From Cololabis saira (Eukaryota > Chordata > Actinopteri > Beloniformes > Belonidae): a DNA stretch of 64,000 nucleotides. Both the position numbers and the translations under genes were made by a program. Position 1 is the stretch's first letter. The number at the start of each line of letters is the position of its first letter. The notes below the pieces were generated by a model. That model ran no database searches and was not told where the DNA came from. It saw nothing but the letters and a program-made list of their open reading frames with translations. Of the stretch, positions 46,701 through 59,950 are shown piece by piece. Location of the stretch: NCBI RefSeq assembly GCF_033807715.1, contig NC_084599.1, forward strand, positions 34,928,750 to 34,992,749, in the 5' to 3' direction.

Positions 46701-48719
46701 ATATTCGGTTCTCACCCTTCTGAGTGGCCGGTTAAACAGAACTGCTTTCCCAGGCAGGTGTCCAAATGAATAGCATTTCTTTTTATTAAGTGATAATACG
46801 CATATTAGTTTCATATTTATGGGATGTTACACTAACTCAAAATGGTAAATATAATATTAAAACAATTTCAAATCTGCATATTCCACCAGAATTAATTTCC
46901 TGTGGAAAAAAAAAAACAGCGAATAAAAGACAGGCAAGACGAAGTGCTCTTATAAAAGGTTAATGATGTTATTACAGCAGCACCACAGGTTTACAACTGC
47001 AGCTGAGGAGACTGTTCAGCGTTCGGAAGGGTCTCCCAAGTGAAAACGCCTACATTGTTTCCTCATAGATCGTGGTCCAAAGCCAAATAAAGGAGGCAAC
47101 AGTTGAATAATATCAACAGCTACTCGTTTGCCTCTCCGCTGACTTTCCCCCCCGAAAAGTCAGAATTTTCTTTGTAAGTGTTTAATTCCCTCTATGTAGT
47201 ACATTTTTGCCTTTTGTTCCTGGTGTGTTGCACCAAGGCAGCACAGTTTGAACCACATTCACATGTTTGCAGCAGAAGGAGGATTAAAAATAGCAAGTTG
47301 AAACAACAGATCATCTTAAATATGTGTGACCCAGACACGTGTTTAGGGAATCTGAATTACTAGCTGCAGGGCCAAAGGTCAGGTTGTTAGTGCCCTCTGC
47401 TCCCGGCCGCTTCAAGGTATGTGATGGGGGAAGTCTTTTATCAACCTACAGCAGTGCGTCCCGTATTTGCATTTCAGGTCTGAAGTTTACACTATGGCCG
47501 CTCTTGGCAAAATTTGACTTTAATTACTTATTTGAACTGTTTGGTCTTCACAATTCCTCTGTCTCAGATGATAAATAATTTGGTCAATAGGTTTTAGTTT
47601 GTTTGGATCAAGAATTTATGCCTGAAAAATAAACTTACATCAGCTGAAATTATTATTAATGGTGGTAGAAAACTTCCAAATGTCATGTTTCTTGCCAAGG
47701 CCAAGGCCTTTTTACTTCCCATTACTCATTGTGATCGATTGCAGCTGGTAGCTTCTTTTTGGGAACATAAAAAGGTTTTTGTTTGATAGAGCTCAGAGCA
47801 GATGTGAGAAAGAGGATCTGGACCTATATGTCAGGAATGTCTCTTGGAGCCATCTCTAAACAACTTCAGATTCCAAGCTAAATTCATGAATAAAAATTTT
47901 TGACACGTGGCCACTTTGACACGGTCTGAAAGAACACCCAAACTATCAATGTGAGCAGTCCGGACAGGGTTTAGATGGTCGGGAAGAACTCAACGAAGAA
48001 CTGCTGAGTCACGGGTCTGATCTGAAGCACTCGTGTTGTTCAGACATCTTTTACATCCCTATGGAGATGATCGATCCCTCTGCTCTAAAATAAACACATT
48101 AGAGCTGAGCTTAATTTTTCAGTTGACTGCATGAACAAAGAAAACGGCCTCTGGATGGAAGCCTTCTTCTACATGAAACCTCAGTTTAATTTGATGAACC
48201 TGTTCATCTACTAATAATGGATATTACCATAATTTGGCAAAACCGTTTAAAGTCAGCTATACTGTAAATGCATTTTGATATTTCAGTAGATGTTTTTTGT
48301 GTAAGTGTGAAACAGTTGGAAATGTGCCCCCTTCTCCAGACCTCTTTCAGGGTCTGATGTGTGATGAATTTCTGTTTTTGTCAGCGAGAAGACCAAAAAT
48401 TTGAAAATTAAAGGACAAGACAGTGATGGGTGCAGTTTGTGCAGGATGGTGATGAATGCAATGTCCGTGCCGTGTGTGTTTCAGTGTATGTAAATGAAAG
48501 TGTGGTGAATTGTATTGCAACAAACAAGACAGACATGAAAACATAGACCAACGGATATATATCAATCGGTTTCTGTGTGTACGTGTGTGTGGTGTGTGGA
48601 TGGTGCTTGTGTGGTGTGTATGTATGTGTAGGTCTGTAATCATTTTTGAATGTTTGTGTCTAGGGCTAAGTTGGGAAGGAGGGGGGAGGCATATGGTAGA
48701 AATATTGGTGGATATCACG

Positions 48720-49882
48720 TAGGGCTGAGCGATATGGCCTTTTATTAATATCTCGATATTTTTAGGCCATGTCGTGATACACGATATATATCTCGATATT
48801 TTGCCTGAGCCTTGAATTAACACTTTGATGCTACAATCACACCAGTATGATGATTCTATATGTCCACATTAAAACATTCTTGTTCATACTGGATTAATAT
48901 ATGCTCATTTTAAACTTATGCAACTCATGCAAAAAGGGGGAAATCACAACTAAGTCAAATGTATCAAAAGTGTATTTATTAAACAGTTATTAAGCAGTGA
49001 GTGATAAAAAAATTTAAATATAAATAAATAAAAATTGTCATTTCAAAACAGAAAGTACACGTTGCATCTCTCTGACTCCCCGTCTGAAGAACATCTGCTA
49101 AGAACATCTTCTGGTTTTACCTGGGATGACCTGCTCTGAGCAGGAGGGGCCCCTTAGAGCACCTTTATATGAAGACTAATTGTAGGTGTAGGGACTGCAA
49201 TGTTTCATCCTCTCCTCCTTTACTTTGCATCACTTTCACTTACAGTACTTTTAGAAATATGACATCATATAGTCTTGTTTGACTTTGTTTCGATGATAGT
49301 GAATGATTTCATGTGGCCACCTTTAAGCAACACTATGTGACGTTTCTCAGCTCTGGAAGCGAAAGGCTCGGGCGGCGGGCTGCGCGCGGACGCGTGTCTC
49401 ACTGAGCGGCATAGTTGGAGCTGCATCAGCGGCGGCGTGACTCACCTGTCCGGAGAGCCGTGCGCGTCGAGTGAGGAGAAAACATCCCCTCCCGTCTTTA
49501 CTAAACCGTCCCAGTTTGCTTTGAAAAGAGTCTGTCGCACATAGCACCCGCGCAAATCAGCTCACGGCGCAAACAGGCCGAGTTTGGGAAAGTTAGGTGG
49601 AACTCACCGGCAGTCCCGGACAGCAGCGCTAACACCTGCAGCTGGTCGTGGGCGTATGACGATGCAAGCACGACAGTATGTGACTGACGTATGTAACTAG
49701 GTGCGCATGTTTTATCTCTCTGAGAAGGAGAGATGAGACGAGAAAGAGTGAGAAGAGCCTGTAATTTAATGCCCGCGGCTAAAAGCAAATACGTGACAAT
49801 GTATAATCGAATATTCACGATATAGTCATTTTGTACATCGCACAGAGTAGAAGCTGCGATACATCGAGTATACTCGGACCTA
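48720..49882. mobile_element. hAT-like element with a CpG-rich core
   Basis: It begins TAGGGCTGAGCGATATGG and is flanked by ATATCACG (48712-48719) and ATATCACA (49883-49890), an 8-bp duplication with one mismatch. Near the right end, in reverse, CTGTGCGATGTACAAAATGA mirrors the left end, although the final bases are diverged. The interior at about 49365-49640 is strikingly CpG-rich. The open frames there are short and unrecognised. It shares the TAGGGCTG..CGATAT end type with the elements at 56952, 59402 and 62699. Confidence 0.68.
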
Positions 49883-51649
49883 ATATCACAAAGCCATACA
49901 TTTATAAATGCATGCAAATATAAACATACAGACATGTTCTCACATACAGATATATAACTGTATACCAATTATGTATGCTAACATCAAGATATTTGCATAC
50001 ACATGTATATTGTTTGCATACATTGCATACAAATGTATACAAATATATTTAACAACCTTGTATTATAATGATAATAAATTATTGTGCTGTCCACAGTAAA
50101 GATAGACAAATGTTTAAACATGTATCTGTAAATATATTCTCAAGATGTACTGATTGCACAAGCCTAAATTCAACCGTTGGAAATATTCAAAATCCAAAGT
50201 AGTAGGCTACTCCTTTATCTGTCATTATTCTATGTTATATTTGATATTTTCAAAGCACCTAGTGGCAAACCTCTAAGTTGAGGGAACAAGCTTCCAAAAT
50301 CTCATCGTCTATTAGAAGAGCTGAACTCTTTCAAGCTGTCCTTTGAACTGTACGCCAGACTCTGGCATGTTGTTGCACCACATTGACTCACTTGGGAAAG
50401 TTGAAATTCCTGCTTCTATAAAATACCACTTGACTGACTTCTTACAGATGTATTCAAACAAAACTTGAGGTTTAATGCCCCATAAAGGTTTGAAATGACA
50501 GAGATGTCCTTCTGCTGTCAAAACCAACAACACATTGGAGTTTCTTATGTGAAAGTCTCATGTGGGTTTTAAAATTGTCGTAGCATTGTTGGTTTGAAAA
50601 TCTTCAATGAATTATCTTTTTAATTGAGGTAAAACTAAAGCAAAATATACTGAAACTTGGATGCATCTGTTAATTATACTGGAGCGCCAGTTCAAGAATT
50701 CACTTGATGAATTTTAACAGCTTATTCCACCAACGTGCATTATCATGTACATTTACAGATTATCTTCAGTGTTGAAGTGATGATTGACATTTCCTGCCAG
50801 ATTACAGGCCAAGATTATCTTTTACTTTAAAGAAGACATATTGGACTTAAGTCCTAATGTGACATGGAGTCACCCCAGTTTTAAGGGTGGAGTCAGCTAT
50901 TTGACTTGACGCCACACGTCTTTTCTGTGGTTTGTGCATCTTTTTGTTGGTTGTGCATGATGTGAAGCTGGTGAAGATGAATATGGCTGGATAATTCTCC
51001 TCTGATCTGGATCTGTGATGTCACAGTGCCTTTCAAATCTGAATAGCTCTCTTTTATGTACATAGGCTCAGGCTGCCCCAAACTAAGTTACAGGGTTGTG
51101 CTCTGTTGGTACTTTTGATATAAATATTAATAATAGCCTTTAACAATATGTCCCTTTTTGCATCAGTGCTAGCAGGTTTGCTTGTATTCACTCTGAAATA
51201 TCCCCCTGCAAATGGTCCAGAGTGGACAAGAGCATCTGGTGTTCAATCAGCCAAGAAATAAACATGTCACTCCATTTCACACTGCATTTCGCTGGCAGGT
51301 CATGTCTGTCAGAGTTGTTAAACAGTGGTTACCTTTCTTGAAATTACACCAAACTATCAGTCCAGTTTTAAAATAGAGGAGAAAGAAGAGCTGTAGCAGT
51401 AAAGATGTGGCAGTAAATGCCGTGCTAACAAGTGCACCAATCCCAGCTGGAGCCGTCTGCGTCCCTAGCTACGGCGTATCTACACTGCAGCTGCAGCGTC
51501 GATTCCTCGCAGAAGCTTAAATCACTTCTAACACTTGGCCACAGAGTGACTATAGGGGGGGTGCCTGACTTTTGTTTCTTGAGAGGTTTTTTTGGTGCAT
51601 TAAGGGCCGCACCACCAAACCGCAAACCCCAATAAATTACAGTAATAGA

Positions 51650-51790
51650 TTTCTAAATACATTCAACAGCAGACTTGATTGAGTTATCTTCAGAGCCACT
51701 ATTCCAGTAAGTTGGATGACTCGAGGGCTTGGATGTGTGTTTCTGGAAGTTGCTTTGGATAAAAGTGAATGAACATAATGCATTGTAAAA
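51650..51790 (+). repeat. LINE 3'-tail fragment
   Basis: AAGTTGCTTTGGATAAAAGT is the degraded form of the LINE tail whose complement (GCAGACGCTTTTATCCAAAG) is at 63478-63497. Boundaries are approximate. Confidence 0.4.
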
Positions 51791-52390
51791 GTAATGTGGC
51801 TGTCTGTGATCAATTCGGATTAGTGCCACCAATAAAGATCTAGATCTGTGCTTTTGTGCACCAGTGTCCCAATTCACTGCTCTTCATAACGACGGTGATG
51901 AAGCCGAAGGGACAAGGCTGCAACCAGCACGGTTTTAACTTCTTGGTGGTCCCTCTCTCTTTGAGCTGCGGGAAGAAGTTTCCATCACAAGTTCACTTTG
52001 TGCGAGTTTGAAATAAAGAGTGTTGACAGCTTTGTTGCTCCGGGCTGAACCTCAGATGTTAGATGGTGGCTGGTGAAGTCATGCTGGATAAACGGATGCA
52101 AGTCGAAAAAGAGCAATGGTGAGTTAGAAAAGAGGAAAAAACAAAGGAAAAGTCAAAGTATTGGAAGTTGCCGTTAAAAAAGGGAAAAATCTCACAAAAG
52201 CTTGAGCACATTGAGATCAGCGTGTGATTTTGGCTCCACTGTAAACACCCAACATAAACAGACTCCTTTTTGAAATAAATACAGATTATTATCACATCGG
52301 AGTGATTAACCATTTCCTCTCCACAACACAGTCCCATTTAAAATTGACAGCACATAACACTATTCTATAAACAAGTGCTGTTTCACTTAA

Positions 52391-52898
52391 AGGGAACCTA
52401 TTATGAAAAACACATTTTCTCTTGCTTTAACATATATAAAGTGGTCTCCCCTCAGCCTGCCAACTCAGAGAAGGAGGAAAGCAACCAAATTCTGCAGTGT
52501 CTGTACAGCCGCCCGGACGAGCCGTCCAGTGTGATGTGGATCTACGAGCCGTTCAGATTCTGCTCCCTTTCGTTACGTAACGACGGGCGCGATTTACATA
52601 GGTTGGCCTCCGATGCGTGAAACCACGCCCACAACTAACTCCGCCGGCCGGAGCTTTCGCCATTTTTCCGTAGCCGTGTATCACGTCATTCAGGCAGCCA
52701 ATCAGCACAGTGCCTCATTATCATAGCCCTCCCGCCCACTCAGAATCCCACATAGATAATGAGGTTAGAGAATGGGATGATAAAGACATGATTTAGAGGC
52801 TGAATTTCTAATTTATTTAGCAAAAACAATCAAAAGCTTGTTTTTAAGACATTCAAGGCCTGTTTAAAATAGATATTAGATGCCATAATAGGTCCCCT
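52391..52898. mobile_element. piggyBac-like MITE
   Basis: The element begins AGGGAACCTATTATG and ends CATAATAGGTCCCCT, near-perfect inverted ends. TTAA stands immediately outside both (52387-52390 and 52899-52902), the fixed target of piggyBac transposition. The 508-bp body is non-coding; its GC-rich middle (about 52500-52680) gives only a chance frame. Confidence 0.85.
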
Positions 52899-53852
52899 TT
52901 AAGATGTCTATTTTTAGAAAGTTTAATCAGATGTTATGGCCTGTGGCACAAAGTTTAGCTGGAGAAGATAAATAAATAAAGCATAGAGTTAACAGTTAAA
53001 CATAATTTACTTTATAGGAAAATATGCCACCAATTAAATACTGCACATTTATTTCATTTCATTTCATTTATTCCATTCATGGTATATATTCTCAATAATG
53101 TTCAAAAAAGTACAAAATTTCATTAGTTACATTAGTTTTGTTTCCACCACCTTATGGAGTAACTGCAGAGCATTAAGCTACTGAAATATAACATGCACCA
53201 TGGAGAAGAGCTGTTTGCTTGCATGGTCATTTTAAAAGTGTGCTCATGGCACGCACTACTGCTTGTGTTTGCAAACAAGTTTACTCCTGAGCACACACAC
53301 ATGTATGTTTCCTCAGTAGGGGGGAATAAGTGACGGTCAAGATGTAGCCACGCTCTTCCTGGCAGATTTTACCCAGAGTCAGCAGACTGATGGAAAACTG
53401 TTTGTTTAGAGCCTTTATTGCTCTTAAGTGTTGTAGCAGTTGCAGGTTGTGTAACCTGTCAGGTTTTGTAGAGCAGGAAAACCCAGCCTCTTTTCTTTTT
53501 TTTACCATTTAAATGAATAATATTCTCTTAAACCGATCCCAATACATTCCAGTCGTCATCTTGTTGTAACCAAAAGAACGAGGCCGCGAACCCAAAACAG
53601 CTGAGATGGCGTTTTTCCGAAGTGCGGCTGAACGCACTGGGATGAGGCGGCGGTCAGCCATCATCTGGGAGTAAAGTCTCTTCTGCAATTGAAAGGAGCA
53701 ACTGGAGACGGTTTGTGCATCTGGTAAAGATGCTTTTAAGACTCTTTCCTGGGGAGGTGTTTCAGATGTGCCCCTCCAGCATGAGGCCTCAGAGCAGCCC
53801 CGGGACTCACTGGAGAGATTACATCTTTCGTCTGGCCTGGGAATGCTGCGGT

Positions 53853-53922
53853 GATGGATGGATGGATGGATGGATGGATGGATGGATGGACGGACGGACG
53901 GACGGACGGACGGACGGACGGA
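53853..53922 (+). repeat. (GATG)n-(GACG)n compound microsatellite
   Basis: About nine GATG units change abruptly to about seven GACG units. The CpG-containing variant was amplified as a block. Confidence 0.95.
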
Positions 53923-53960
53923 TGGTTAGGGCTAATTGGTAATATTGGAAAGCGGTCTTA

Positions 53961-54674
53961 GGGCCAATCCCAATACACCCCCTACTTTCTTCCACTAGCC
54001 CTCCCTCACTACCACTACCCCTAAAAAAGAAGCCACAGATTTTAGGGCACTTGAAATCTTCCCAGGTCTGTCCCAATACTCCCACTACTCCTACTTTCAG
54101 CACAACCCCTAAAATCAGGAAGCTAAGAGCCAAAAGCTGTTTTAATTTCCGCTGTAGCGTTGTTAATATGCCACTTTATTAAGTTTTAATATTTTTTCAG
54201 GCGTAAAAGTAACCGTTAAGATCCCCAACATGGGCTCAGTTTATCCAAATAACGCCTGTTAAGAAATTTGATCTGATGTTTTCGGCGGTCCGCCGGTCCG
54301 CCGGTCCGGGGCGCAGCAGCAGCAGCAGCTCACGTAGAGATGTGATCGCCAGGTCAACCTGGGCCGTCGTCCCGGGGGAGAAACCTGCAGCTCTGTGGAG
54401 AATTACCGCTGGCTGAAATAAATCATTTAGGAAGATAAATGTTGGTTTAATAGATGAAAGTGGCATATTAACAGTGCTACAGCTGGAATTAAAACAGCTT
54501 TTGGTTTTCAGCTTCCTGATTTTAGGGGTGGTGCTGAAAGTAGGGGTAGGGGGAGTATTGGGACAGGCCCCTGGGAAGATTTCAAGTGCCCTAAAATCTG
54601 TGGATTCTTTTTTAGGGCTAGTGGTATAAAGTAGGGCTAGTGGAAGAAAGTAGGGGGTGTATTGGGATTGGCCC
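53961..54674. mobile_element. Long-armed foldback element, PIF/Harbinger-like
   Basis: The inverted arms are about 210 bp each (53961-~54170 and ~54470-54674), starting GGGCCAATCCCAATACACCC on both strands. TTA flanks each side (53958-53960, 54675-54677). The GGGCC start and 3-bp TTA duplication fit PIF/Harbinger MITEs. The unpaired centre has a GCCGGTCC triple repeat and a short CAG run (54280-54330). Open frames here are artefacts of the arms. Confidence 0.78.
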
Positions 54675-56859
54675 TTATTAGGGACATTTCCATGTCCAGT
54701 GTAGGTTTTTATTGTCACAGCAATGACACTTTGATCGAAAGGGTGAATGAAATTAATACAGAAGATTTAACAATCATAACACTTTTCCCAACTGTCATAA
54801 CACATTAGTCTCATAATTCTAAAGTAGCCTTCGCACCAAATGACGAGGTTGCTGTCCATCATCTGTCAGGCTGCATGTGAAACTCTTAATTCATGCCTGC
54901 CAAAACTAATAATTGATTTGGTCAGAGGACACAAAAGGGCGTGAACTTCGTGTGCTCTGGCCTTGGAATTCCTCGCTGCTGATGTTGTGTTCACTGCACG
55001 GTGGATGCTTGAATGATTCACCGCAAATTACTTCAAGCCTGAATGTCAGAGGAGGAGAAACTGACTTTTCTCCTGGACAGCTGCCCAGCTCATTAGATGC
55101 TCTGTGAGCATTTAACCTTGCATGTGATTTGTAACTGCGTGCCCCTCGGAGCAGGCATTACAGATAAACGCTGCAAAACGCCCCGCGTAGAGGCTGAAGT
55201 CATCGACTTCCATTGTTTACCTCTGGTTCTCCTGTGGCAACAATAACTTCACCAACAGGTTAAGAAAACAAGATGCTTTCCGGCTCTTAATTTAGTTCAG
55301 CCTTTTCGTGGTCACTTCCTTTTATTGCTTCTTTTGTCAGACATTTTTTCTCAATGATTTCATTTGTCTGGCTTTTTTCACGGATCTCATCAAACTGTTA
55401 TGAAACTATGTCTTCTATGAAACACAGATATATCCTCCTTTAATTTATGTGGAGCCGACTGATGTGGTTTAGTGTTCTCATCTGCAGATGTCAAGTTCAG
55501 AAAATTCAAGATGGTAAGTGAGGGCAAGTCTTAAATTTCTTTTTTTTGAGGATGTTTGAGGAAGTCTTTCTTGGACTCGACACACCTGCAGTCTTAGAAC
55601 CAGATCCATTATCCTTTTCTAACATCGAAAAGATTTGCCTTTGGGCTCGGCACGCATCCTTTGTGGCCTTGTAGAGGACTTTTGCAGGAAGGAGCTCAAG
55701 GGCAGGGACATTTGTCAATATTTGACTGGCAGAAAAACCCATGATCTTTCAGACCTCGGAAAACAACACAGATTTCAAGAAAAGCAACGTCAGGATATGT
55801 CAAAGTCCAGGATTAGGGCTCCGGCAGAGTTGAAAGAGATTCATTTGATCTCATCTTGTTCTGAGGTCTTGAGTATGAGCTCCGGTTTTCCATACTGGTG
55901 GTGCAAGAGAGGATGGCTGTGGTTTTAGGGGGCATCAAAGCCAATGCAGTGTAAAGAATCTTTACGGCAGCCTTGGGAACTTCTCCCCGAAGTAAAAGGG
56001 TTGTCATCCTTTCCACCTCTTATGTTTGGCTCCAAATCCACGCTCCGCTCAGTGCAGCCACACATTTCCATGTTAGTTTTAAAAAGTGTCTCCGATCGCC
56101 ACTCTTGAGGATTTACAGAGAGGCCAGAATCTGGGTTAACGGGGGAAAAAAATAGTTTTTTCCTCTTTCTGAAGCTTATTAGAAACCTTAAGAATCAGTG
56201 CCAGGGGGGAAATGCAGCGTGAGCCGTGATTGGCGAGCAGGAAACGATTCTGCACTTAATGTCATGTCAGGATAAATAAAGCAGGTAAGTTAAACTTTCA
56301 AACGCAAGACCGTGCAGAAGAAACAGAGAAGGATCTCTTCATTACGTCAAACTAGTTTAGTAAACAGCAACATGTCTTGTTTAGCTCTGAAAACTGTTAT
56401 AAAACAGTTCAAACCGTATCCTTTTTCAGCAGTCAGGGATCGCTGGTAATTGCCCTCTCTGCAACAAGGGAGCCCTTGTTTCCCACTCTGCCTGCACATG
56501 TACAGCTACATTTGGAGCGTGTGTGTGTGTGTGTATGTGTGTAAATGTGCGTGCATGTTTTTTTCTTTTCCTTTGTAGGACCTCATCAATCTCATTCCTC
56601 GGCGCAGCTGCAGTGGCTGAAGTCACCCGAATTGACTCAGGAGGGATCTTAGCAGCTCATAGAATAAAGTCAGCGGAGAGACGGCAGTAACTACCAGCAG
56701 CAGCCGATTTAAAGAACACACACATTGTCGTCACCTTGTGGGGGCGGTTCTTTGTCAGCACGGTTAATGATGAAATCGTAACAAGATGTATCCAAAACAA
56801 AGTATTATTGTTCACTCACAACAGCATCCATGCCCTCGCTCCTCCATGGTGTCCTCCAC

Positions 56860-57432
56860 ACCTCCGTACCTGCTCTTACCCTAAGATCATTCTCACCGAT
56901 TTGCCTCGCTAGAGCATCCAGCCTATTATGAACCTTTGGTAATATTGATTCTAGGGCTGTGCGATTAATCGATTTTAAATCTAAATCGGATTTATTAATC
57001 AAGACGATGTTAAAAAAAGGAAAATCGGAAAATCGATTTTCCTTTTTTGCAGCTGGCTGCATTACAGACAGAGCTCGTCTAGTCATCTTTGTTTGTTCAA
57101 GAAAATTGTAAATGTTGTCACTTTACTAAACTCAAGGAGGATTTACAGTATCTTTCAATTGCACTTCATTCCCAATAAGGAAATGTGTTTGCTATTTTTC
57201 TTTAAAAATAAAGATAAAATATTTGAAACAATTTATTCCATTGTCTTTTGTAGTTTTACCAAAAAAATCAAAATCGAAATCGAAAATCGGGTTTTCAGAG
57301 AAAAAAAATCGGGATTTTATTTTTGTCCAAAATCGCCCAGCCCTAATTGATTCAATTACTCACTTTAAATCTCAACTTAAAAACTCATCTGTTCAGACTT
57401 TCCTCCTGTTTCTGTGCAGGAGAGCCTGAACA
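56860..57432 (+). mobile_element. LINE RT C-terminal remnant split by a MITE
   Basis: After removing the MITE at 56952-57345 and one copy of its 8-bp duplication, the + strand reads NIDSITHFKSQLKNSSVQTF, the typical tail of a LINE polymerase (..SI..FKS.LK..). The part left of the MITE (from about 56860) is degraded, with stops. Only a short relic remains. Confidence 0.45.
56952..57345. mobile_element. hAT-like MITE in hmcn1 intron 1
   Basis: The ends are TAGGGCTGTGCGATTAATCG and (reverse) TAGGGCTGGGCGATTTTGG. A perfect 8-bp duplication ATTGATTC lies at 56944-56951 and 57346-57353. The body carries repeated AAAATCGAAATCG motifs. Non-coding. Confidence 0.9.
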
Positions 57433-58106
57433 GATGTCTGCACAGATAACGTGAGCATTTGATGCTGTGGCTGGTGTCCACACTTGCTCATTTCTCATCA
57501 TCAGTAATATCAGTATAAAGTTTATTATCTATCGTTGCTTATTATTTTTATATAAAGTCTCTGTATTTTATTGTGGATTCTGCTTTTGTATGTACTTGAC
57601 CTTGTGTAATGAAAGGTACTTTCAAATATTTTTTCATTCATGTTTCTTTTTTTTTCAAGTGAAGAGTGTTTTTTATTTATTTTGTCTCATTTTTTTTCTC
57701 AAGTTTTTCTTGCTTATTAACTGTATATTTACAGTTAAGCCTGTTAAGTCCTGATAGGACCATAAATGGCAGAACAAGTGGCAAAAATAGATTTATCCGT
57801 CTGCTGAGCTACATTAAATTGCTTTTAACATTATGGAAAATGTTGCCGCTTTCCTGAAATAACAGAAATAAAAGTTGTATGTTAATACCACATTCCCTTT
57901 TTCGTTATCTCTGTTGGTTAAATATATCTTAGTTCCTGAGAAAGATCCTCTGTGACATTTTAAGCTGGACATCTATTCACATTGTCCAAAAGTAATATTT
58001 GGCTCAGGAGCGGGGTTTAGAAGATAAAAATCCTTTAGCCATTCATCAGAACTAATGTCTGTGGCGTTATTCATTTTGTGGCTTCTCCTCTGTTGTTTCT
58101 TCGCAG

Positions 58107-58177
58107 AGATTGGACCTGTAACAATCACAACAGACCCGAAGAAGTTTCAGTTTGAGCTGAGAGAGTTATACGTTCAG
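58107..58177 (+). CDS. hmcn1: hemicentin-1, exon 2
   Basis: This exon is 71 bp long, phase 1 in and phase 0 out. The acceptor is TTCTTCGCAG|AG and the donor TTCAG|GTGGGT. With the last base of exon 1 it encodes residues 82-105, EIGPVTITTDPKKFQFELRE then LYVQ, inside the VWA domain. It differs from mammalian HMCN1 in only one or two positions by my recollection. The retained-intron frame around it (from 58055) is not coding. Confidence 0.96.
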
Positions 58178-59035
58178 GTGGGTTCAGAGGTCACATCCAT
58201 TAAACTCAGGATGCAACCAAAGCACATTGTGTTGACGTCAGCGCAGCTGGACTAAAACATGTCTGTCTTTTCCATCTTGTACTAACACACAAAAAAAAAG
58301 TCAACTAATGGTTTTACTGTGTTTGTTCAGAGCAAAGAGGAAAATGTGAAATTGTCACTAAGGTATACAATTATATTGTGCGTAGCATGGAACAGATCCA
58401 CTTTCCACGAGCTTGTTTCTGGTTTCGCTCCCCTCATCTCTTCACCTGAACGGCTGACAAGGGTTTGGCCCCAGAACCTGAAAAAACATCAACTTTCTTT
58501 TTTTGGATATCTCCTTCCAAAATTTCTTTTTTTTCAGACAGAAGGGAGAGAGACTGAGGCAACACTTAATATTTTGAAACCTTAAGAAAAATAGTTTGCA
58601 CAGCGGTTATCAGGCGTGGAGTTGGGAACGTTAGGTGAACGGGGGAGTGGATGTTTAGCTTGACGGGGGCGAGACAAAGGAGTCCTGTCTCCTCGTTTCC
58701 CACCCCAGCCCCCGACTGAAATCATGGGTCACTCCATTCCAGATGTTCCTCTTGGGGCTGAACGGTGCCCGTGTTTGATGTGCAGAAAATGTTGATAGGT
58801 CCAAATCTTTATAAGAAGTAAATCCTCAAAGTGTGTTTGTTGGAGCGAAACCAAACTGAGATGATTCCAACATTCACTAAGCAAACGTTGATGAGTTACA
58901 GAGATATAAACTTTTAGGACAACACTGATAACCTCAGTTTTAACTTTAGCTTCAAATGCTTTCTGAGTATTTTTAGAAAACATTGAATGATAAAAGCTGA
59001 CTGGAGGATGTCCTCTTTTCATCCTGTTGTTGATA

Positions 59036-59130
59036 TTATTCATCCATCCATCATCTATACCTGCTTCTGCCTAATCAGGGTCTCACGGTTGAGCACGTCA
59101 CAGCCATCTTTGGGTGAAAGGCAGTGTAGG
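59036..59130 (+). repeat. Dispersed RTE-like repeat fragment
   Basis: CATCCATCCATCATCTATAC, then AGGGTCTCACGG and GGGTGAAAGGCAG, form the degraded start of the retroposon tail also seen at 12455 and 3686. Confidence 0.5.
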
Positions 59131-59401
59131 AGAAAAGGCGATGTTAGGAAGTTAAATCATGTGACAAGTTAATCTTATCTGCTTATTTCTGTTTATAAAT
59201 GATGTGATCTTCATTTTTCTTTAATGCTCTGTTGAAGGCCACTCGGCTGAAAGTATGTGGTTTCACTGCCGTGGTATTATCTGATGAAGGTAACTCTTTG
59301 AGTAAAGCTACGTTTTACCTGATATCAGCATGATATGGCTGGATAGATTAGGTATAGAAAATGGATAGACCTCATTGGATAGTGTATTTTGTGGTCTATG
59401 A

Positions 59402-59950
59402 TAGGGCTGGGCGATATGGACCAAAAGTCATATCTCAATATTTTCTAGCTGAATGGCGATACTCGATATATATCGATATTTTTTCTGTGCCATAATTGGG
59501 GTTTCCCCCAAAGCATTATAGCATAGCATCTCTGTTAGCTTCATTTTTTTCTGAGGCAAACCCTTAAAAAAACAGAGGTCTGCACAATATCAAAATGTAT
59601 AAAACAAATGAAATAAAAATAAACTGCCTGCATATGGAATAAAAATGCTTCTTGAATAAAATAAAACAAATATCCCTTTCCTGCATAACAATTAAATGAA
59701 AATACACTGTGCATTTAATACAATGTAGACAGTAACAGGCAGACTTTTCCACTGAGGTTGACAGTTGTGCAAATAACAAAACATTTGTGCAAAACTCAAA
59801 TAAAACATTCAAGTCAATTTGTCACAAAATAAGCTATATCAAAATCATAAAAAAAAATGTATAATCGATATAAACGATATTGTCTCATACCATATCGCGT
59901 TTGAAAATATATCGATATATATTAAAAACTCGATATATCGCCCAACCCTA
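59402..59950. mobile_element. hAT-like MITE in hmcn1 intron 2
   Basis: The 549-bp element has ends TAGGGCTGGGCGATATGG and (reverse) TAGGGTTGGGCGATATATCG. A perfect 8-bp duplication GTCTATGA lies at 59394-59401 and 59951-59958. It contains many CGATATAT motifs. No coding capacity. Confidence 0.92.

Larger units (their letters stand above)
38060..58106 (+). other. hmcn1: hmcn1 intron 1
   Basis: This 20,047-bp intron runs from donor GTGGGT to acceptor TTCTTCGCAG. It holds the repeats listed separately (38317-39190, 48720-49882, 51650-51790, 52391-52898, 53961-54674, 56860-57432). Outside them (39191-48719, 49891-51649, 51791-52386, 52903-53957, 54678-56859, 57433-58106) I recognise only simple repeats and the unassigned frame at 43344-43790. 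A long first intron is also found in mammalian HMCN1. Confidence 0.9.

Noticed and set aside
49347..49968. Open frames of 66 and 155 codons (minus)
   Set aside because: They overlap the hAT-like element's CpG-rich core and its AT-rich end, with no domain or conserved motif seen.
53819..54718. Open frames of 104 and 160 codons (minus)
   Set aside because: They come from the GATG/GACG microsatellite and the arms of the foldback element.
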